A stretch of 62,067 nucleotides of DNA from an uncultured Pelagibacteraceae bacterium (lineage in GTDB: Bacteria; Pseudomonadota; Alphaproteobacteria; Pelagibacterales; Pelagibacteraceae): the NCBI GenBank assembly GCA_902615975.1, contig CACMRC010000009.1:1-62067 (forward strand), given 5' to 3'. The stretch's first letter is position 1. Each line of letters opens with the position of its first letter. Made by a program: the position numbers and the translations under genes. The notes under the pieces were generated by a model that saw only the letters and a list, made by a program, of their open reading frames with translations, was not told where the DNA came from and did not search any database. Below are positions 27,587 through 36,969 of this stretch, one piece after another.

Positions 27587-29726
27587 TTTTAATTAATCTT
27601 AAGTTTAATTTTTTCGGTTTCATTTTTAATTTAGCTTTACCTCTTCCAGATAAACTAGGATTATTCATAAAATAATCATGGGCTGAAAAAGAATCATTTT
27701 CACTATATTTTATTTTTTTATAATTTCCACTAGCATCGAGTTCCCAACTTTGTTTTTTATCTAAATAATTAGCTAACATAATTTGATCAAGAACTTGTTC
27801 ATGGACTGTTTGGTTTTCAATTGGAACTAGAAGTTCAACTCTTCGATTTAAATTTCTTGGCATTAAATCTGCTGATGAAATAAAAACTTTTGCATCTCTA
27901 CTAGGCATTGTTTTTCCATTTGAAAAACAATAAATTCTTGAGTGTTCCAAAAATCTTCCAATCATGCTTTTAACTATTATATTTTCAGATTTATCTTTAA
28001 CTCCAGGTCTTAAACAACAAACACCTCTTACAAATAAAAATATCTTTACTCCAGCATTTGAAGCTTCGTAAAATTTATCTATTATCGCTGGATCTACTAA
28101 GGAATTCATTTTGGCCCATATTTCACCTTTTTTACCTTTTTTGACATTTGCTATCTCGTTAGCAATACATTTGTTCAAAGTTTCCCTAAGATTAATTGGT
28201 GATATAGATATTTTACTAAGATTTCGTGGTTTTGAATAACCAGTTACATAATTAAAAAATTTTTCTACATCAGTTGCTATTTTTTTATCAGAGCTAAATA
28301 AAGATAAGTCAGTATAAATTTTTGCATTAACTGGGTGATAATTGCCAGTTCCCAGATGTATATAAGTTTGAATTTTTCCCTGCTCTTTTCTTAATATTAA
28401 AGATGATTTTGCATGTGTTTTATATTTTGCAAAACCATAAACTATTTGAATTCCTGCCTTTTCTAAACTTCTTGAAAGTTGAATGTTTGCTTCTTCATCA
28501 AATCTTGCTTTGATCTCTATTAAAGCGGTTACTGTCTTTCCATTTTCAGCTGCTGTTATTAAGGCTTTAACAATTGGAGAGTCTAACGTTGTTCTGTATA
28601 GAGTTTGTTTAATTGCTATAACTTTTTTATCATATGCAGCTTGATTTAAAAACTCAACGACAGCATCAAATGTTTCAAAAGGGTGATGAACTATTAAATC
28701 CTTTTTTTTTATAGTATCAAAAAAATTATTATTAAATTCCTTTAATCTCTCAACCTCTCTGGGATTAAAATTTTTAAATCTTAATTTAGAATTTTTAATT
28801 TTACAAACTTGGTCGATATCTTGAATTCCAACAATGCCTTCAATTTCATAGATGTATTCAGATTTTACGTTTAACTTATTGGTTATAAACTTAATTAAGT
28901 CATTATTACTATTTTTTAAAATTTCTAAACGTACGATGTCACCTGTTCTTCTTCTTTTTAAAGCCAATTCAAAAGATCTTACTAAATCTTCGGCCTCCTC
29001 TTGAATTTCTACATCACTATCTCTTATAACTCTAAATAACATTTTTTTATCTAAATCATGATCAGGAAATATTTCAGAAGCAAAAAAACTTATAACATCA
29101 TCAATAATTAGAAATTTTTTAAAACTTTTATTTCCATCTATTTCAATAAATCTTGATAAAGCTTTTGGAATTACTATTATTGCATTTAAAACTCTTTTTT
29201 TATTTTTCTTATTTAATCTCATTACTAATGCTCTTCCTTGATTTGCAATAAATGGAAAGGGATGAGCTGGGTCTATTGCCGATGGTGTTAGCAGAGGGTA
29301 AATTTCTTCATTAAAAATTTTAAATAATCTTTTTTGATCCGATTTACTTAAATTTTCAGGTTTAACTATACTTATATTTGCTTTTTTTAATTGAAGAATT
29401 AAATCTCTATATATTTTATTTTGTTTATTAAGAAGATTATTTGTTTCCAAAATAACTTCACTCATTTGTTCATCAGGAGTAAGACCATCAGAGCTAAGAG
29501 AATCTACCTCTTGCTTGATTTGACTATATAAACCCGCGACACGTACCATAAAGAATTCATCTAAATTTGATCCAGCTATAGATAAAAATTTAATTCTTTC
29601 ATAAAGTGGGTTTTCAATATTTTGGGCTTCTAGAAGAACTCTGTCGTTGAATTTGAGCCAAGACAATTCTCTATTTATGTATTTAGATCTAAGTATTTCT
29701 TTATCTTGTTTTTTTAATGCAGTCAT
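27576..29726 (-). CDS. ppk: Polyphosphate kinase
   Basis: Ppk1 reversibly builds polyphosphate from ATP at the inner membrane face. The protein from the ATG at 29726 is 716 residues, close to the usual 690-720. It has the N-terminal segment YINRELSWLKFNDRVLLEA, and the PLD-like catalytic histidines lie in KTHAKSSLILRKE and in the later FLEHSRIYCF stretch. An upstream in-frame TTG at 29747 would overlap the divergent sixA and adds nothing conserved. It is first in a ppk-ppx pair and starts 13 bp from sixA. Confidence 0.96.
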   Translation of the reverse strand: MTALKKQDKEILRSKYINRELSWLKFNDRVLLEAQNIENPLYERIKFLSIAGSNLDEFFMVRVAGLYSQIKQEVDSLSSDGLTPDEQMSEVILETNNLLNKQNKIYRDLILQLKKANISIVKPENLSKSDQKRLFKIFNEEIYPLLTPSAIDPAHPFPFIANQGRALVMRLNKKNKKRVLNAIIVIPKALSRFIEIDGNKSFKKFLIIDDVISFFASEIFPDHDLDKKMLFRVIRDSDVEIQEEAEDLVRSFELALKRRRTGDIVRLEILKNSNNDLIKFITNKLNVKSEYIYEIEGIVGIQDIDQVCKIKNSKLRFKNFNPREVERLKEFNNNFFDTIKKKDLIVHHPFETFDAVVEFLNQAAYDKKVIAIKQTLYRTTLDSPIVKALITAAENGKTVTALIEIKARFDEEANIQLSRSLEKAGIQIVYGFAKYKTHAKSSLILRKEQGKIQTYIHLGTGNYHPVNAKIYTDLSLFSSDKKIATDVEKFFNYVTGYSKPRNLSKISISPINLRETLNKCIANEIANVKKGKKGEIWAKMNSLVDPAIIDKFYEASNAGVKIFLFVRGVCCLRPGVKDKSENIIVKSMIGRFLEHSRIYCFSNGKTMPSRDAKVFISSADLMPRNLNRRVELLVPIENQTVHEQVLDQIMLANYLDKKQSWELDASGNYKKIKYSENDSFSAHDYFMNNPSLSGRGKAKLKMKPKKLNLRLIKSGN

Positions 29727-29739
29727 ATATTTAAACTTT

Positions 29740-30264
29740 ATGCTCAAATTATACGTTATGCGTCATGCAAAATCTAGCTGGGACCATCCAAATCTTGAGG
29801 ATCATGAAAGACCTTTAAGTAAGCGTGGCAAGAAAAATGCAAAAAAGATTTGTGAATTTTTTGTTAAAAAAAAATATAAGTTTGATTACATATTACTTTC
29901 ATCATCAAAAAGAACAAAGAAAACGTTAAAAATTTTATTAAAAAAAATAGAAAAACCAAAAAAAATTATTTCTTCAAAAAAATTATACCTATCAAGTGAA
30001 GATAAAATTATAGATATAATAAAAAAAACACCTAAAAAATTTAAATCTGTGCTTTTAATTAACCACGAGCCTGCTGTTAGAAATCTAGTACGATCACTGA
30101 CAAAAAATCATAACAACAATCATTTTAAGTTATTAAACTATAAATTTCCAACATCAGCTTTTGCAAAAATTTATTTTGATTTTAATGAATGGAATAAATT
30201 AGATGGAAGTGGTTTAATTAAGGAATTTATGAGACCTAAAGACCTTCAAGATTCTAATGAATAA
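29740..30264 (+). CDS. sixA: SixA-type phosphohistidine phosphatase
   Basis: SixA proteins strip phosphate from phosphohistidine, for example on Hpt domains or phosphotransfer proteins. The 174-residue protein starts LKLYVMRHAKSSWDHPN with the family RHAKS motif (nucleophile His), and has the second His in LINHEPAVRNL. The start is the ATG at 29740; earlier in-frame codons lie inside ppk. Its end overlaps the convergent phoB by 19 bp. A role on PhoR or another phosphorelay is only a guess. Confidence 0.85.
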   Translation: MLKLYVMRHAKSSWDHPNLEDHERPLSKRGKKNAKKICEFFVKKKYKFDYILLSSSKRTKKTLKILLKKIEKPKKIISSKKLYLSSEDKIIDIIKKTPKKFKSVLLINHEPAVRNLVRSLTKNHNNNHFKLLNYKFPTSAFAKIYFDFNEWNKLDGSGLIKEFMRPKDLQDSNE

Positions 30265-30929
30265 CCTGCTGATCTTACAGTTCTAATTAATGGTTTGGTT
30301 TTATCTATATTAATAGCTTGTCTTAATCTTCTAATATGTACATCGACTGTTCTAGACTCTACATAAATATTTTCACCCCAAACATTGTTTAATAGTTGTT
30401 CTCGTGAATATACTCTTTTTGGATTTTTGATAAAAAAATCTAATAATTTAAATTCTGTAGGACCTAAATTTATTTCAACATTATTTCTATAAACTCTTTT
30501 TGTTATTCTATCTATTTTTAGATCTGTAAACTCAACAACATCTGCAGATGATTGTGGTTTTGATCTTCTAAGTAGTGATTTAATTCTTGCATTAAGTTCT
30601 TTTTGACTAAATGGCTTTGTTACATAATCATCTGCACCTGTATCAAAAGCTCTTAATTTGTCCTCTTCCTCACCTTTTGCTGTCAACATTATTACAGGTA
30701 TGTCGTTATACTTTTTGTCTTTTTTTAAATTCTTACATATTTCAACACCTGACAAATCTGGCAACATCCAATCCATTAATATTAAGTCAGGATGCTTATC
30801 TTTAATTTGTTTAAGTGCATCTTCACCATTTTCGGAATAGCTTACTTTGTGACCTTCTTTTTCAAGATTATATTTTAGCAGCGTTACTATTGAAGTTTCA
30901 TCTTCAGCAATAAACACGTGAGCAGACAT
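30246..30929 (-). CDS. phoB: Phosphate regulon response regulator
   Basis: PhoB activates phosphate-starvation genes when phosphorylated by PhoR. The 227 residues comprise a receiver domain (acidic pocket in the first strand, phospho-acceptor Asp in LILMDWMLPD, Lys in VTKPFS) and a C-terminal OmpR-type winged helix (LGPTEFKLLDFFIKNPKRVYSREQLL). It closes the pst operon, 3 bp after phoU. Two matching Pho boxes are found at 36228-36245 and 39985-40002. Confidence 0.95.
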   Translation of the reverse strand: MSAHVFIAEDETSIVTLLKYNLEKEGHKVSYSENGEDALKQIKDKHPDLILMDWMLPDLSGVEICKNLKKDKKYNDIPVIMLTAKGEEEDKLRAFDTGADDYVTKPFSQKELNARIKSLLRRSKPQSSADVVEFTDLKIDRITKRVYRNNVEINLGPTEFKLLDFFIKNPKRVYSREQLLNNVWGENIYVESRTVDVHIRRLRQAINIDKTKPLIRTVRSAGYSLES

Positions 30930-30932
30930 TTA

Positions 30933-31640
30933 TTACTTTTCTCCTGTTACTATTGGCTCTGTTCCTTTTGGACGATCTCCTTCTAAATACTCTCCTGTAA
31001 CTAAATAATATACCTGCTCTGCAACGTTTGTTGTGTGATCACCGATACGTTCAATATTTTTAGTAACAAATAATAAATGAGTACCATCATCTAGATTTTT
31101 TTCGTCTTCCTTCAAATATTTTATTACTTCTTGCATACATAAATTTGTTAAATCATCTATTTGTTCATCACCTTCCCAGACATTTATAGCCATAGCAGAT
31201 GACCTATCTAAATATGCATCCAAAATAGATTTGAGTTGTTTTTGAACATTAGAAGAAACTCTTACCAAAGCTTCGGTCAAATTTTTTGGTAAATTTTCAT
31301 TTAATAATAATGTTCTTTTTGAAATATTCTTTGCCAAATCACCTATTCGTTCTAAATCAGATGAAATTTTCAATGCGGTTACAGTTTCTCTTAAATCTAT
31401 TGCCATTGGTTGTCTTAAAGCAATTAGATTTACCACCTGTTGCTCTATTAAAGTTTCAAACTTATCTATTTTTTCATCATCTTTTATAACAGCTTCCGCA
31501 TTATCACTATTTCTTGTGGTAATGGCTTGAATAGCCTTGCCTAATGACTCCTCGCAAAAACCACCCATTTTAATTATATTACTATTTAAATTTTTAAGTT
31601 CTTCCTCGTAAGACTTAACCGTGTGTGGTGCTTCAACCAT
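30933..31640 (-). CDS. phoU: Phosphate signalling protein PhoU
   Basis: PhoU links the PstSCAB transporter to PhoR and keeps the regulon off when phosphate is plentiful. The 235 residues form two repeated three-helix bundles, each with the acidic metal-binding pattern (DLRETVTALKISSDLERIGDLAKNI and LLFVTKNIERIGDHTTNVAEQVYY). It overlaps pstB by one base and lies 3 bp before phoB. Confidence 0.96.
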   Translation of the reverse strand: MVEAPHTVKSYEEELKNLNSNIIKMGGFCEESLGKAIQAITTRNSDNAEAVIKDDEKIDKFETLIEQQVVNLIALRQPMAIDLRETVTALKISSDLERIGDLAKNISKRTLLLNENLPKNLTEALVRVSSNVQKQLKSILDAYLDRSSAMAINVWEGDEQIDDLTNLCMQEVIKYLKEDEKNLDDGTHLLFVTKNIERIGDHTTNVAEQVYYLVTGEYLEGDRPKGTEPIVTGEK

Positions 31641-32395
31641 TATCCAAACCTCCCTGTAATATAATCCTGAGTTCTTTTATTTTCAGGATTCTTAAATATT
31701 TTATCAGTAGAACCATGTTCTATCAATTCTCCCAAATGAAAAAAGCCTGTGTTTTGGGATACTCTTGCTGCTTGAGCCATTGAATGAGTAACTATTATAA
31801 TAGTATGGTCTTTTTTTAACTCATCAATTAGTTCTTCTATTTGAGCTGTAGCAATAGGATCTAAAGCAGAACAAGGCTCGTCCATAAGAATAACTTCAGG
31901 TTTAACTGAAATAGCCCTTGCTATGCATAATCTTTGTTGTTGTCCACCAGACAAACCAGTTCCTGGTTCATGAAGTCTATCTTTGACCTCTTCCCATAAC
32001 GCTGCTTTTTTTAAGCTATTTTCAACTATTTCATCCATTTCATTTTTTGATTGAGCCATGCCATGAATTGTTGGGCCATAAGAAATGTTTTCATAAATAG
32101 TTTTAGGAAAAGGATTTGGTTTTTGAAAAACCATACCAATTTTTTCTCTTAATCTAACTACATCACAACTCTTGTCATTGATATCAAAATCATTGATAAT
32201 AATCTGACCTTTAACTCTGCATATATCAATCACATCATTCATTCTATTAAGACATCTTAAAAAAGTAGATTTACCACAACCTGAAGGACCAATTAGTGCT
32301 GTAACCTGATTTTCTTCAATATCTAAGTTTATATTGAATAGAGCTTGTTTCTTTCCATAGAAAACATCTACATTTTTTGAATTTATCTTTATCAT
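31640..32395 (-). CDS. pstB: Phosphate ABC transporter ATP-binding protein
   Basis: PstB drives phosphate import. The protein from the ATG at 32395 is 251 residues and has Walker [10 protein letters not shown], the signature [15 protein letters not shown] and Walker [14 protein letters not shown]. This start has GGAG five bases upstream and begins one base after the pstA stop; an in-frame upstream codon at 32416 lies inside pstA. It is followed by phoU with a one-base overlap. Confidence 0.96.
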   Translation of the reverse strand: MIKINSKNVDVFYGKKQALFNINLDIEENQVTALIGPSGCGKSTFLRCLNRMNDVIDICRVKGQIIINDFDINDKSCDVVRLREKIGMVFQKPNPFPKTIYENISYGPTIHGMAQSKNEMDEIVENSLKKAALWEEVKDRLHEPGTGLSGGQQQRLCIARAISVKPEVILMDEPCSALDPIATAQIEELIDELKKDHTIIIVTHSMAQAARVSQNTGFFHLGELIEHGSTDKIFKNPENKRTQDYITGRFG

Positions 32396-32396
32396 C

Positions 32397-33665
32397 TTAA
32401 CTCCATTTTTTTTCAAATTTATGTCTAATTATTTGTGCAAACAAATTCATTATGATTAAAAATCCTAATAGGACCATAATACAAGCAGAAACTTTCTCGA
32501 CAAATCCTCTTTCAGCACTCTCTGCCCATATATAAATTTGTACAGGCAAACTTGCAGCTGGATCTAAAGGAGATCCTGGAATTGTATTTACAAAAGCTAC
32601 CATACCAATCAATATCAAAGGTGCAGTTTCACCTAAAGCTTGAGCCAAGCCAATAATTGTACCTGATAAAGTTCCTGGCATAGATAATGGCACTGTATGA
32701 TGCATTGTAGTTTGCATTTTACTAGCGCCCATTGCAAGTGCAGCCTCTCTTATACTTGGAGGAACTGCTTTTAAAGATGCTCTACAGGCAATAATTATTG
32801 TTGGCAATGTCATCAACGATAAAGTTATTCCACCAACTAGAGGTGTTGATCTAGGTAACTGAAATACAGCCAGCAAAATACCTAGTCCCAAAAGACCAAA
32901 AACAATTGATGGAACAGCTGCTAAGTTATTTATATTTACCTCAATAAAATCAGTAAATCTATTTTTTGGTGCAAATTCCTCTAAATAAATAGCTGCTAGC
33001 ACTGCAACAGGAAATGCAATAACTAAACAAACTAAAATAGAAAAAATCGATCCCATAAATGAGCTTGCTATGCCAGCTAATTCAGCCTCTCTTGAATCTG
33101 GGTATGTAAAAAAACTTAAATTGAATTTACTTTCAACTCTTCCCTGTTCTACAAGTTGATCAAAAATCTTTAATTGATAATCTGTAACTCTTCTTTGATC
33201 TTCGGGTAAATCCCTTGGATAATTGCCTTTAAATACTTGATCTAAATCATCTGAAGCAGTTAAGTAAACATCTTTAGTTTTTCCAATTAATGAAGGGTCA
33301 TTTAAAAGCTCCCTTTTAATCTCTCTTTCAAAAAAGTAAGAGACCATTCTCTTCAGATCATTTTGTTGTTTTTCTGAGGCACTTTTATCTAAATTAAACA
33401 TTGTTTGTAAAGCTAGATCAAAATAATCTGCATCCTCTAAGTCTTCTTTAGAAGGATTTTCGTCAAGGTACATGGTTTCAGCATCAAAGGTGACTGGTAC
33501 AATCAACCAAGTTTTCTGAAACGCTGTATAGCCAGTAGAAAAGATTTTAAAAATAAAAATTGTTAAAAATAATAGAGCTAAAAAAATTGCGCTTTTCCCG
33601 TAAAATTGAAATCTTTTTTCGGCCCTATATCTAGAATTTAGGAGTTTTTCTTTATTTTTATTCAT
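32397..33665 (-). CDS. pstA: Phosphate ABC transporter permease PstA
   Basis: PstA is one of the two channel subunits of the phosphate importer. The protein from ATG 33665 is 422 residues, longer than E. coli PstA (296), because of a large soluble segment after the first helix (about residues 50-180), as in other alphaproteobacteria. The permease core has the EAA loop [29 protein letters not shown]. An AGGGA sequence about six bases before ATG 33665 decides that start over the one at 33689, which would lie deeper in pstC. Confidence 0.93.
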   Translation of the reverse strand: MNKNKEKLLNSRYRAEKRFQFYGKSAIFLALLFLTIFIFKIFSTGYTAFQKTWLIVPVTFDAETMYLDENPSKEDLEDADYFDLALQTMFNLDKSASEKQQNDLKRMVSYFFEREIKRELLNDPSLIGKTKDVYLTASDDLDQVFKGNYPRDLPEDQRRVTDYQLKIFDQLVEQGRVESKFNLSFFTYPDSREAELAGIASSFMGSIFSILVCLVIAFPVAVLAAIYLEEFAPKNRFTDFIEVNINNLAAVPSIVFGLLGLGILLAVFQLPRSTPLVGGITLSLMTLPTIIIACRASLKAVPPSIREAALAMGASKMQTTMHHTVPLSMPGTLSGTIIGLAQALGETAPLILIGMVAFVNTIPGSPLDPAASLPVQIYIWAESAERGFVEKVSACIMVLLGFLIIMNLFAQIIRHKFEKKWS

Positions 33666-35043
33666 ATTTTTCCCTATATTTTTTAACAACTCTTAATGCA
33701 AAAATATTTAAACTAAGTGTTACCAAAAACAATGTCATACCTAGTGCAAATGCTGCCTGGGTTTTAGGATCTCCAAAGGCCTGATCTCCAATTAATATTA
33801 CGACAATTTGAGCAGTGATAGTTGAAGTAGATTCTAAAGGGTTAAATGTTAAGTTGGCTGCAAGGCCTGAAGCCATAACTACAATCATTGTTTCTCCAAC
33901 AGCTCTGGAAACACCTAGCAAGATAGAACCAACAATTCCTGGTAATGCTGCTGGAAAAATAACTTTTTTTATTGTTTCTGATTTAGTAGCCCCCATTGCA
34001 TAACTACCATCTCTTAAACTTTGAGGAACACTAGTAATAACGTCATCACTCAAACTAGATATAAACGGAATAATCATTATCCCCATTACACCCCCTGCAG
34101 CTAGAGCACTCTCTGCAGATACTTCTAATCCCATTGCCGTTCCTATATCTTTAAGGAATGGTCCAACTGTTAAAGCTGCAAAAAAACCATAAACTACAGT
34201 TGGTATGCCTGCTAAAATTTCAATTAAAGGTTTTGCATATTGTCTTACTTTGGTTGAAGCGTATTCAGCTAAATAAATTCCACTCATCAATCCAATTGGT
34301 ATAGCAACACACATTGCAATTAATGCTATAAAAAATGTTCCAGCAAAAATTGGTACAGCCCCAAATGTATCAGAATACATTGATGGATCCAAAGGCTCAG
34401 AAGCATCTCTCACAAATGCTTTAGCTGGATACCAATGAGTTCCAAAAATAAAATCAAACAAGGGAATTACTTTAAAAAAATCGATAGTTTGAAATATTAA
34501 TGAAAAAACAATTCCAATAGTTGTTAATATAGCTGCCAAAGAAGCTGTAAATAAAACAGCATTTAAAAATTTTTCAACCGGTTCTCTTGTTCTGTTGTTT
34601 GAAGAAATTCTTTTATAACCATAAACTATAGAAGCTATAATTATTGCCAAAATTAAAACAACTTTAGAGTTTTGGGCTATAGATCGAAGATTTAAATATT
34701 TTTCTGCAGATGTTTCAAGATAAGTAGTAATTTCTCCACTAAACTGACCACGAGATAATGATTTAGTTTTTTCATAAATTAGATTTAGTTCGTCATCAAG
34801 ATATCCTTGATTGCTATAATCACTTAAAATTATTAACTTAACTATACTCGGCTCAAATATTGCCCATAAAGAATAAATAATAAAAGCGGGTATTGCGCAC
34901 CATATTGCTAAATAATACCCATAAAATTGTGGAAGTGCTGTTAATCTAGTATTTGTTGCTTGAATTGAGTAGGCTTTTTTTCTTCCAAAATAGTAACTAG
35001 TAAAACCAAGAAGTACAATAAAGATGAATATAACTAAGTTCAA
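33658..35043 (-). CDS. pstC: Phosphate ABC transporter permease PstC
   Basis: PstC is the partner channel subunit. The 461-residue protein has an N-terminal extension with two to three helices and a soluble loop, then the ABC permease core with the EAA loop DGSYAMGATKSETIKKVIFPAALPGIVGS. The start is TTG (35043), preceded by a strong ribosome-binding site AGGAGA. It overlaps pstA by 8 bp. A rho-independent-type hairpin stands between pstS and this gene, so its expression probably depends on read-through. Confidence 0.93.
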   Translation of the reverse strand: MNLVIFIFIVLLGFTSYYFGRKKAYSIQATNTRLTALPQFYGYYLAIWCAIPAFIIYSLWAIFEPSIVKLIILSDYSNQGYLDDELNLIYEKTKSLSRGQFSGEITTYLETSAEKYLNLRSIAQNSKVVLILAIIIASIVYGYKRISSNNRTREPVEKFLNAVLFTASLAAILTTIGIVFSLIFQTIDFFKVIPLFDFIFGTHWYPAKAFVRDASEPLDPSMYSDTFGAVPIFAGTFFIALIAMCVAIPIGLMSGIYLAEYASTKVRQYAKPLIEILAGIPTVVYGFFAALTVGPFLKDIGTAMGLEVSAESALAAGGVMGIMIIPFISSLSDDVITSVPQSLRDGSYAMGATKSETIKKVIFPAALPGIVGSILLGVSRAVGETMIVVMASGLAANLTFNPLESTSTITAQIVVILIGDQAFGDPKTQAAFALGMTLFLVTLSLNIFALRVVKKYREKYE

Positions 35044-35076
35044 AGAATCTCCTAATGTTTTACTTTACACTTTCTT

Positions 35077-35105
35077 AAAAAAAAAGGGGTCTAAAAAGAC
35101 CCCTT
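35077..35105 (-). terminator. Hairpin terminator between pstS and pstC
   Basis: On the minus strand a perfect 9-bp stem AAGGGGTCT/AGACCCCTT with a TTTT loop is followed by a nine-T run (the A-run at 35077-35085 on the plus strand). This is a textbook intrinsic terminator. It lies 25 bp after the pstS stop and 34 bp before the pstC start, so it should cap most pstS transcripts and let a fraction read into pstCAB-phoU-phoB. Confidence 0.9.
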
Positions 35106-35129
35106 ATCTTTATTTGTTAACCAGCTTTA

Positions 35130-36161
35130 TTAGTCAGCCATTGCAACAAGATCTTTCGCATTAGTTCTAGTTGTCTTGTACAACTTCTTATCTAATGGTA
35201 CTAAACCAATATCAGCCAAATAGCCATTTTTACCTATAGCTTTAGTTGTAGTGAACTCTTTTACAAATTCATGTAATCCAGGGATTACACCAACGTGAGC
35301 TTTTTTCACATAGAAAAATAATGGTCTTGCAACTGCATAACTGTAGTCTTGAATACTCGCAAGAGATGGTTGACCACCATCAATGCTAGCAGCTTGCAAT
35401 TTGTCTTTAGCAGCTAAGAAATAACTAAATCCAAAGAAACCAAACATGTCTTTATCTTGTACTAATTTTTGAATGATTAAACTATCGTTTTCACCAACTT
35501 CAATAGCAGCACCATCTTCTCTATAAAGTTTTTGAGGTTTTTTGTATTTTTTATTTCCAGCCTCATAACCAGCTTTATAAAGAGCTTTAGCTTCTTTAGT
35601 CATACCTTTTTTCATTACCAAAGAATTCCAAGCATCTCTTGTTCCAGAAGTTCCTGGAGGGATCATTACAGAAATTTTCTGTTTAGGTAGACTTGGATCA
35701 ATTTGGTCCCAAGTTTTATAAATATTTGGAACTAATTTACCATCAACAACTGTATGTGCAGCTAATGCTAAATATAATTGCTCTTTAGTAAAGTTAATTG
35801 GTTTTGCATCTTTACTATAAGCTAATGTAATACCGTCATTACCAATAACGATCTCAACGATTTCATTAACTCCATTTTTTTTACATAGAGCTTTTTCTTT
35901 ATCTTTCATGGCTCTTGATGCATTTGTAATATCTGGATGTTGTTCACCAACACCAGCGCAGAATAGTTTAGCTCCTCCACCAGTACCAGTCGATTCGATT
36001 ACAGGAGTTTTAAATCCTGAACCACCGAATCTTTCAGCAACAACAGTCGCGTAAGGGAATACTGTAGATGAACCAACTATTTTAATTTGATCTCTTGCTT
36101 GAGCAACTGTCGCAATTGTTAAAGCAACAAGTGAAGCAATTATTATAGTTAGTTTTTTCAT
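35130..36161 (-). CDS. pstS: Phosphate ABC transporter periplasmic binding protein
   Basis: PstS binds phosphate in the periplasm with high affinity. The protein from ATG 36161 is 343 residues with a signal peptide MKKLTIIIASLVALTIATVA ending near AQA. Phosphate-contact segments are visible: IVGSSTVFPYA, ESTGTGGGAKLFCAG and PPGTSGTRDAW. GGA about nine bases upstream selects this start over 36179. A Pho box lies 67 bp upstream, and a strong terminator follows the gene. Confidence 0.96.
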   Translation of the reverse strand: MKKLTIIIASLVALTIATVAQARDQIKIVGSSTVFPYATVVAERFGGSGFKTPVIESTGTGGGAKLFCAGVGEQHPDITNASRAMKDKEKALCKKNGVNEIVEIVIGNDGITLAYSKDAKPINFTKEQLYLALAAHTVVDGKLVPNIYKTWDQIDPSLPKQKISVMIPPGTSGTRDAWNSLVMKKGMTKEAKALYKAGYEAGNKKYKKPQKLYREDGAAIEVGENDSLIIQKLVQDKDMFGFFGFSYFLAAKDKLQAASIDGGQPSLASIQDYSYAVARPLFFYVKKAHVGVIPGLHEFVKEFTTTKAIGKNGYLADIGLVPLDKKLYKTTRTNAKDLVAMAD

Positions 36162-36227
36162 TATCTTTAATCCTTTCATTATTAATTAAAAGATTTCAGA
36201 CTCGTATAAATTTATTGAATCTTTAAT

Positions 36228-36245
36228 ATTACAGAATTGTTACAG
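36228..36245 (-). promoter_or_regulatory. Pho box upstream of pstS
   Basis: Read on the minus strand the sequence is CTGTAAC-AATT-CTGTAAT: two 7-bp direct repeats spaced by 4 bp. This is the classic PhoB-binding layout (CTGTCAT repeats on an 11-bp pitch), in the same orientation as pstS. It ends 67 bp before the pstS ATG and should place PhoB at the -35 region. Confidence 0.85.
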
Positions 36246-36266
36246 TTTTATTAAAAAGGTAACTTT

Positions 36267-36875
36267 TTAGTTGTATTTCATTGAGATAATAATCTCATTT
36301 TTTTCGGTTTCCAAACCACCTTTGCATGAAACTGGATTAACATTATCCTTAAAAGCAAGTTCTGTTGTAGGCCTTAAAATAACTTCCAATTTCACGAGAT
36401 TAACTAATTCCTCAAGAACACTTTGATCATAACGCCATTTGGGCCAACTACTTGGAGTTGAAAATATAGATGTTAAATAACTTGTTGCCATAGTAAATCT
36501 ATAATTACTCATATTTTCATTTCTTAGTAAATGATCTCTGACAGAATTAAATATATTTCTACATCTAAATGAATCTGACATGTAGTTTTCTTTTTTTAAA
36601 TTTTCGTTTACAGGAATTGAAATAATTAGATCTACTGAATTGTTTCGATATGAAGTGAGAACATCCATGTAAATATCTTCATATGGGACATCTTTATGTT
36701 TTTTAATTTCAGGATAAGTGCTTTTTAAATCTTCTTGTAATCTAAAAACACCAATATCGAATACAGTTAATTGTTGATTCCTTAGAATTGTAGATATATC
36801 CGATGATATACTTTTAGTAATCATCGACATAAAAACAAATAAGATAATTAAAATACTATGCAATACCTTAATCAT
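36267..36875 (-). CDS. Secreted protein of unknown function between phoR and pstS
   Basis: I do not recognise this 202-residue protein. It has a hydrophobic N-terminus (about residues 5-24), probably a signal peptide, and no other membrane segment. Two cysteines (in SFRCRNIF and PVSCKGGLE) could form a disulfide in the periplasm. It is 94 bp downstream of phoR and ends 21 bp before the pstS Pho box; I see no Pho box of its own. Its place inside the pho-pst locus suggests a phosphate-related periplasmic role, but that is inference only. Confidence 0.75.
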   Translation of the reverse strand: MIKVLHSILIILFVFMSMITKSISSDISTILRNQQLTVFDIGVFRLQEDLKSTYPEIKKHKDVPYEDIYMDVLTSYRNNSVDLIISIPVNENLKKENYMSDSFRCRNIFNSVRDHLLRNENMSNYRFTMATSYLTSIFSTPSSWPKWRYDQSVLEELVNLVKLEVILRPTTELAFKDNVNPVSCKGGLETEKNEIIISMKYN

Positions 36876-36969
36876 ATTAAAAATTTAATTAAAATAGGAT
36901 ACGAATCAACAAAAGATTTGTTAAATATTGATCGAATAAGAGTTAATTTTAAACAACTTTTTAAATTAA

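Noticed and set aside
29647..29739. Longer upstream start for sixA
   Set aside because: It would lie inside ppk on the opposite strand and adds no conserved sequence; the RHAKS motif sits directly after the ATG at 29740.
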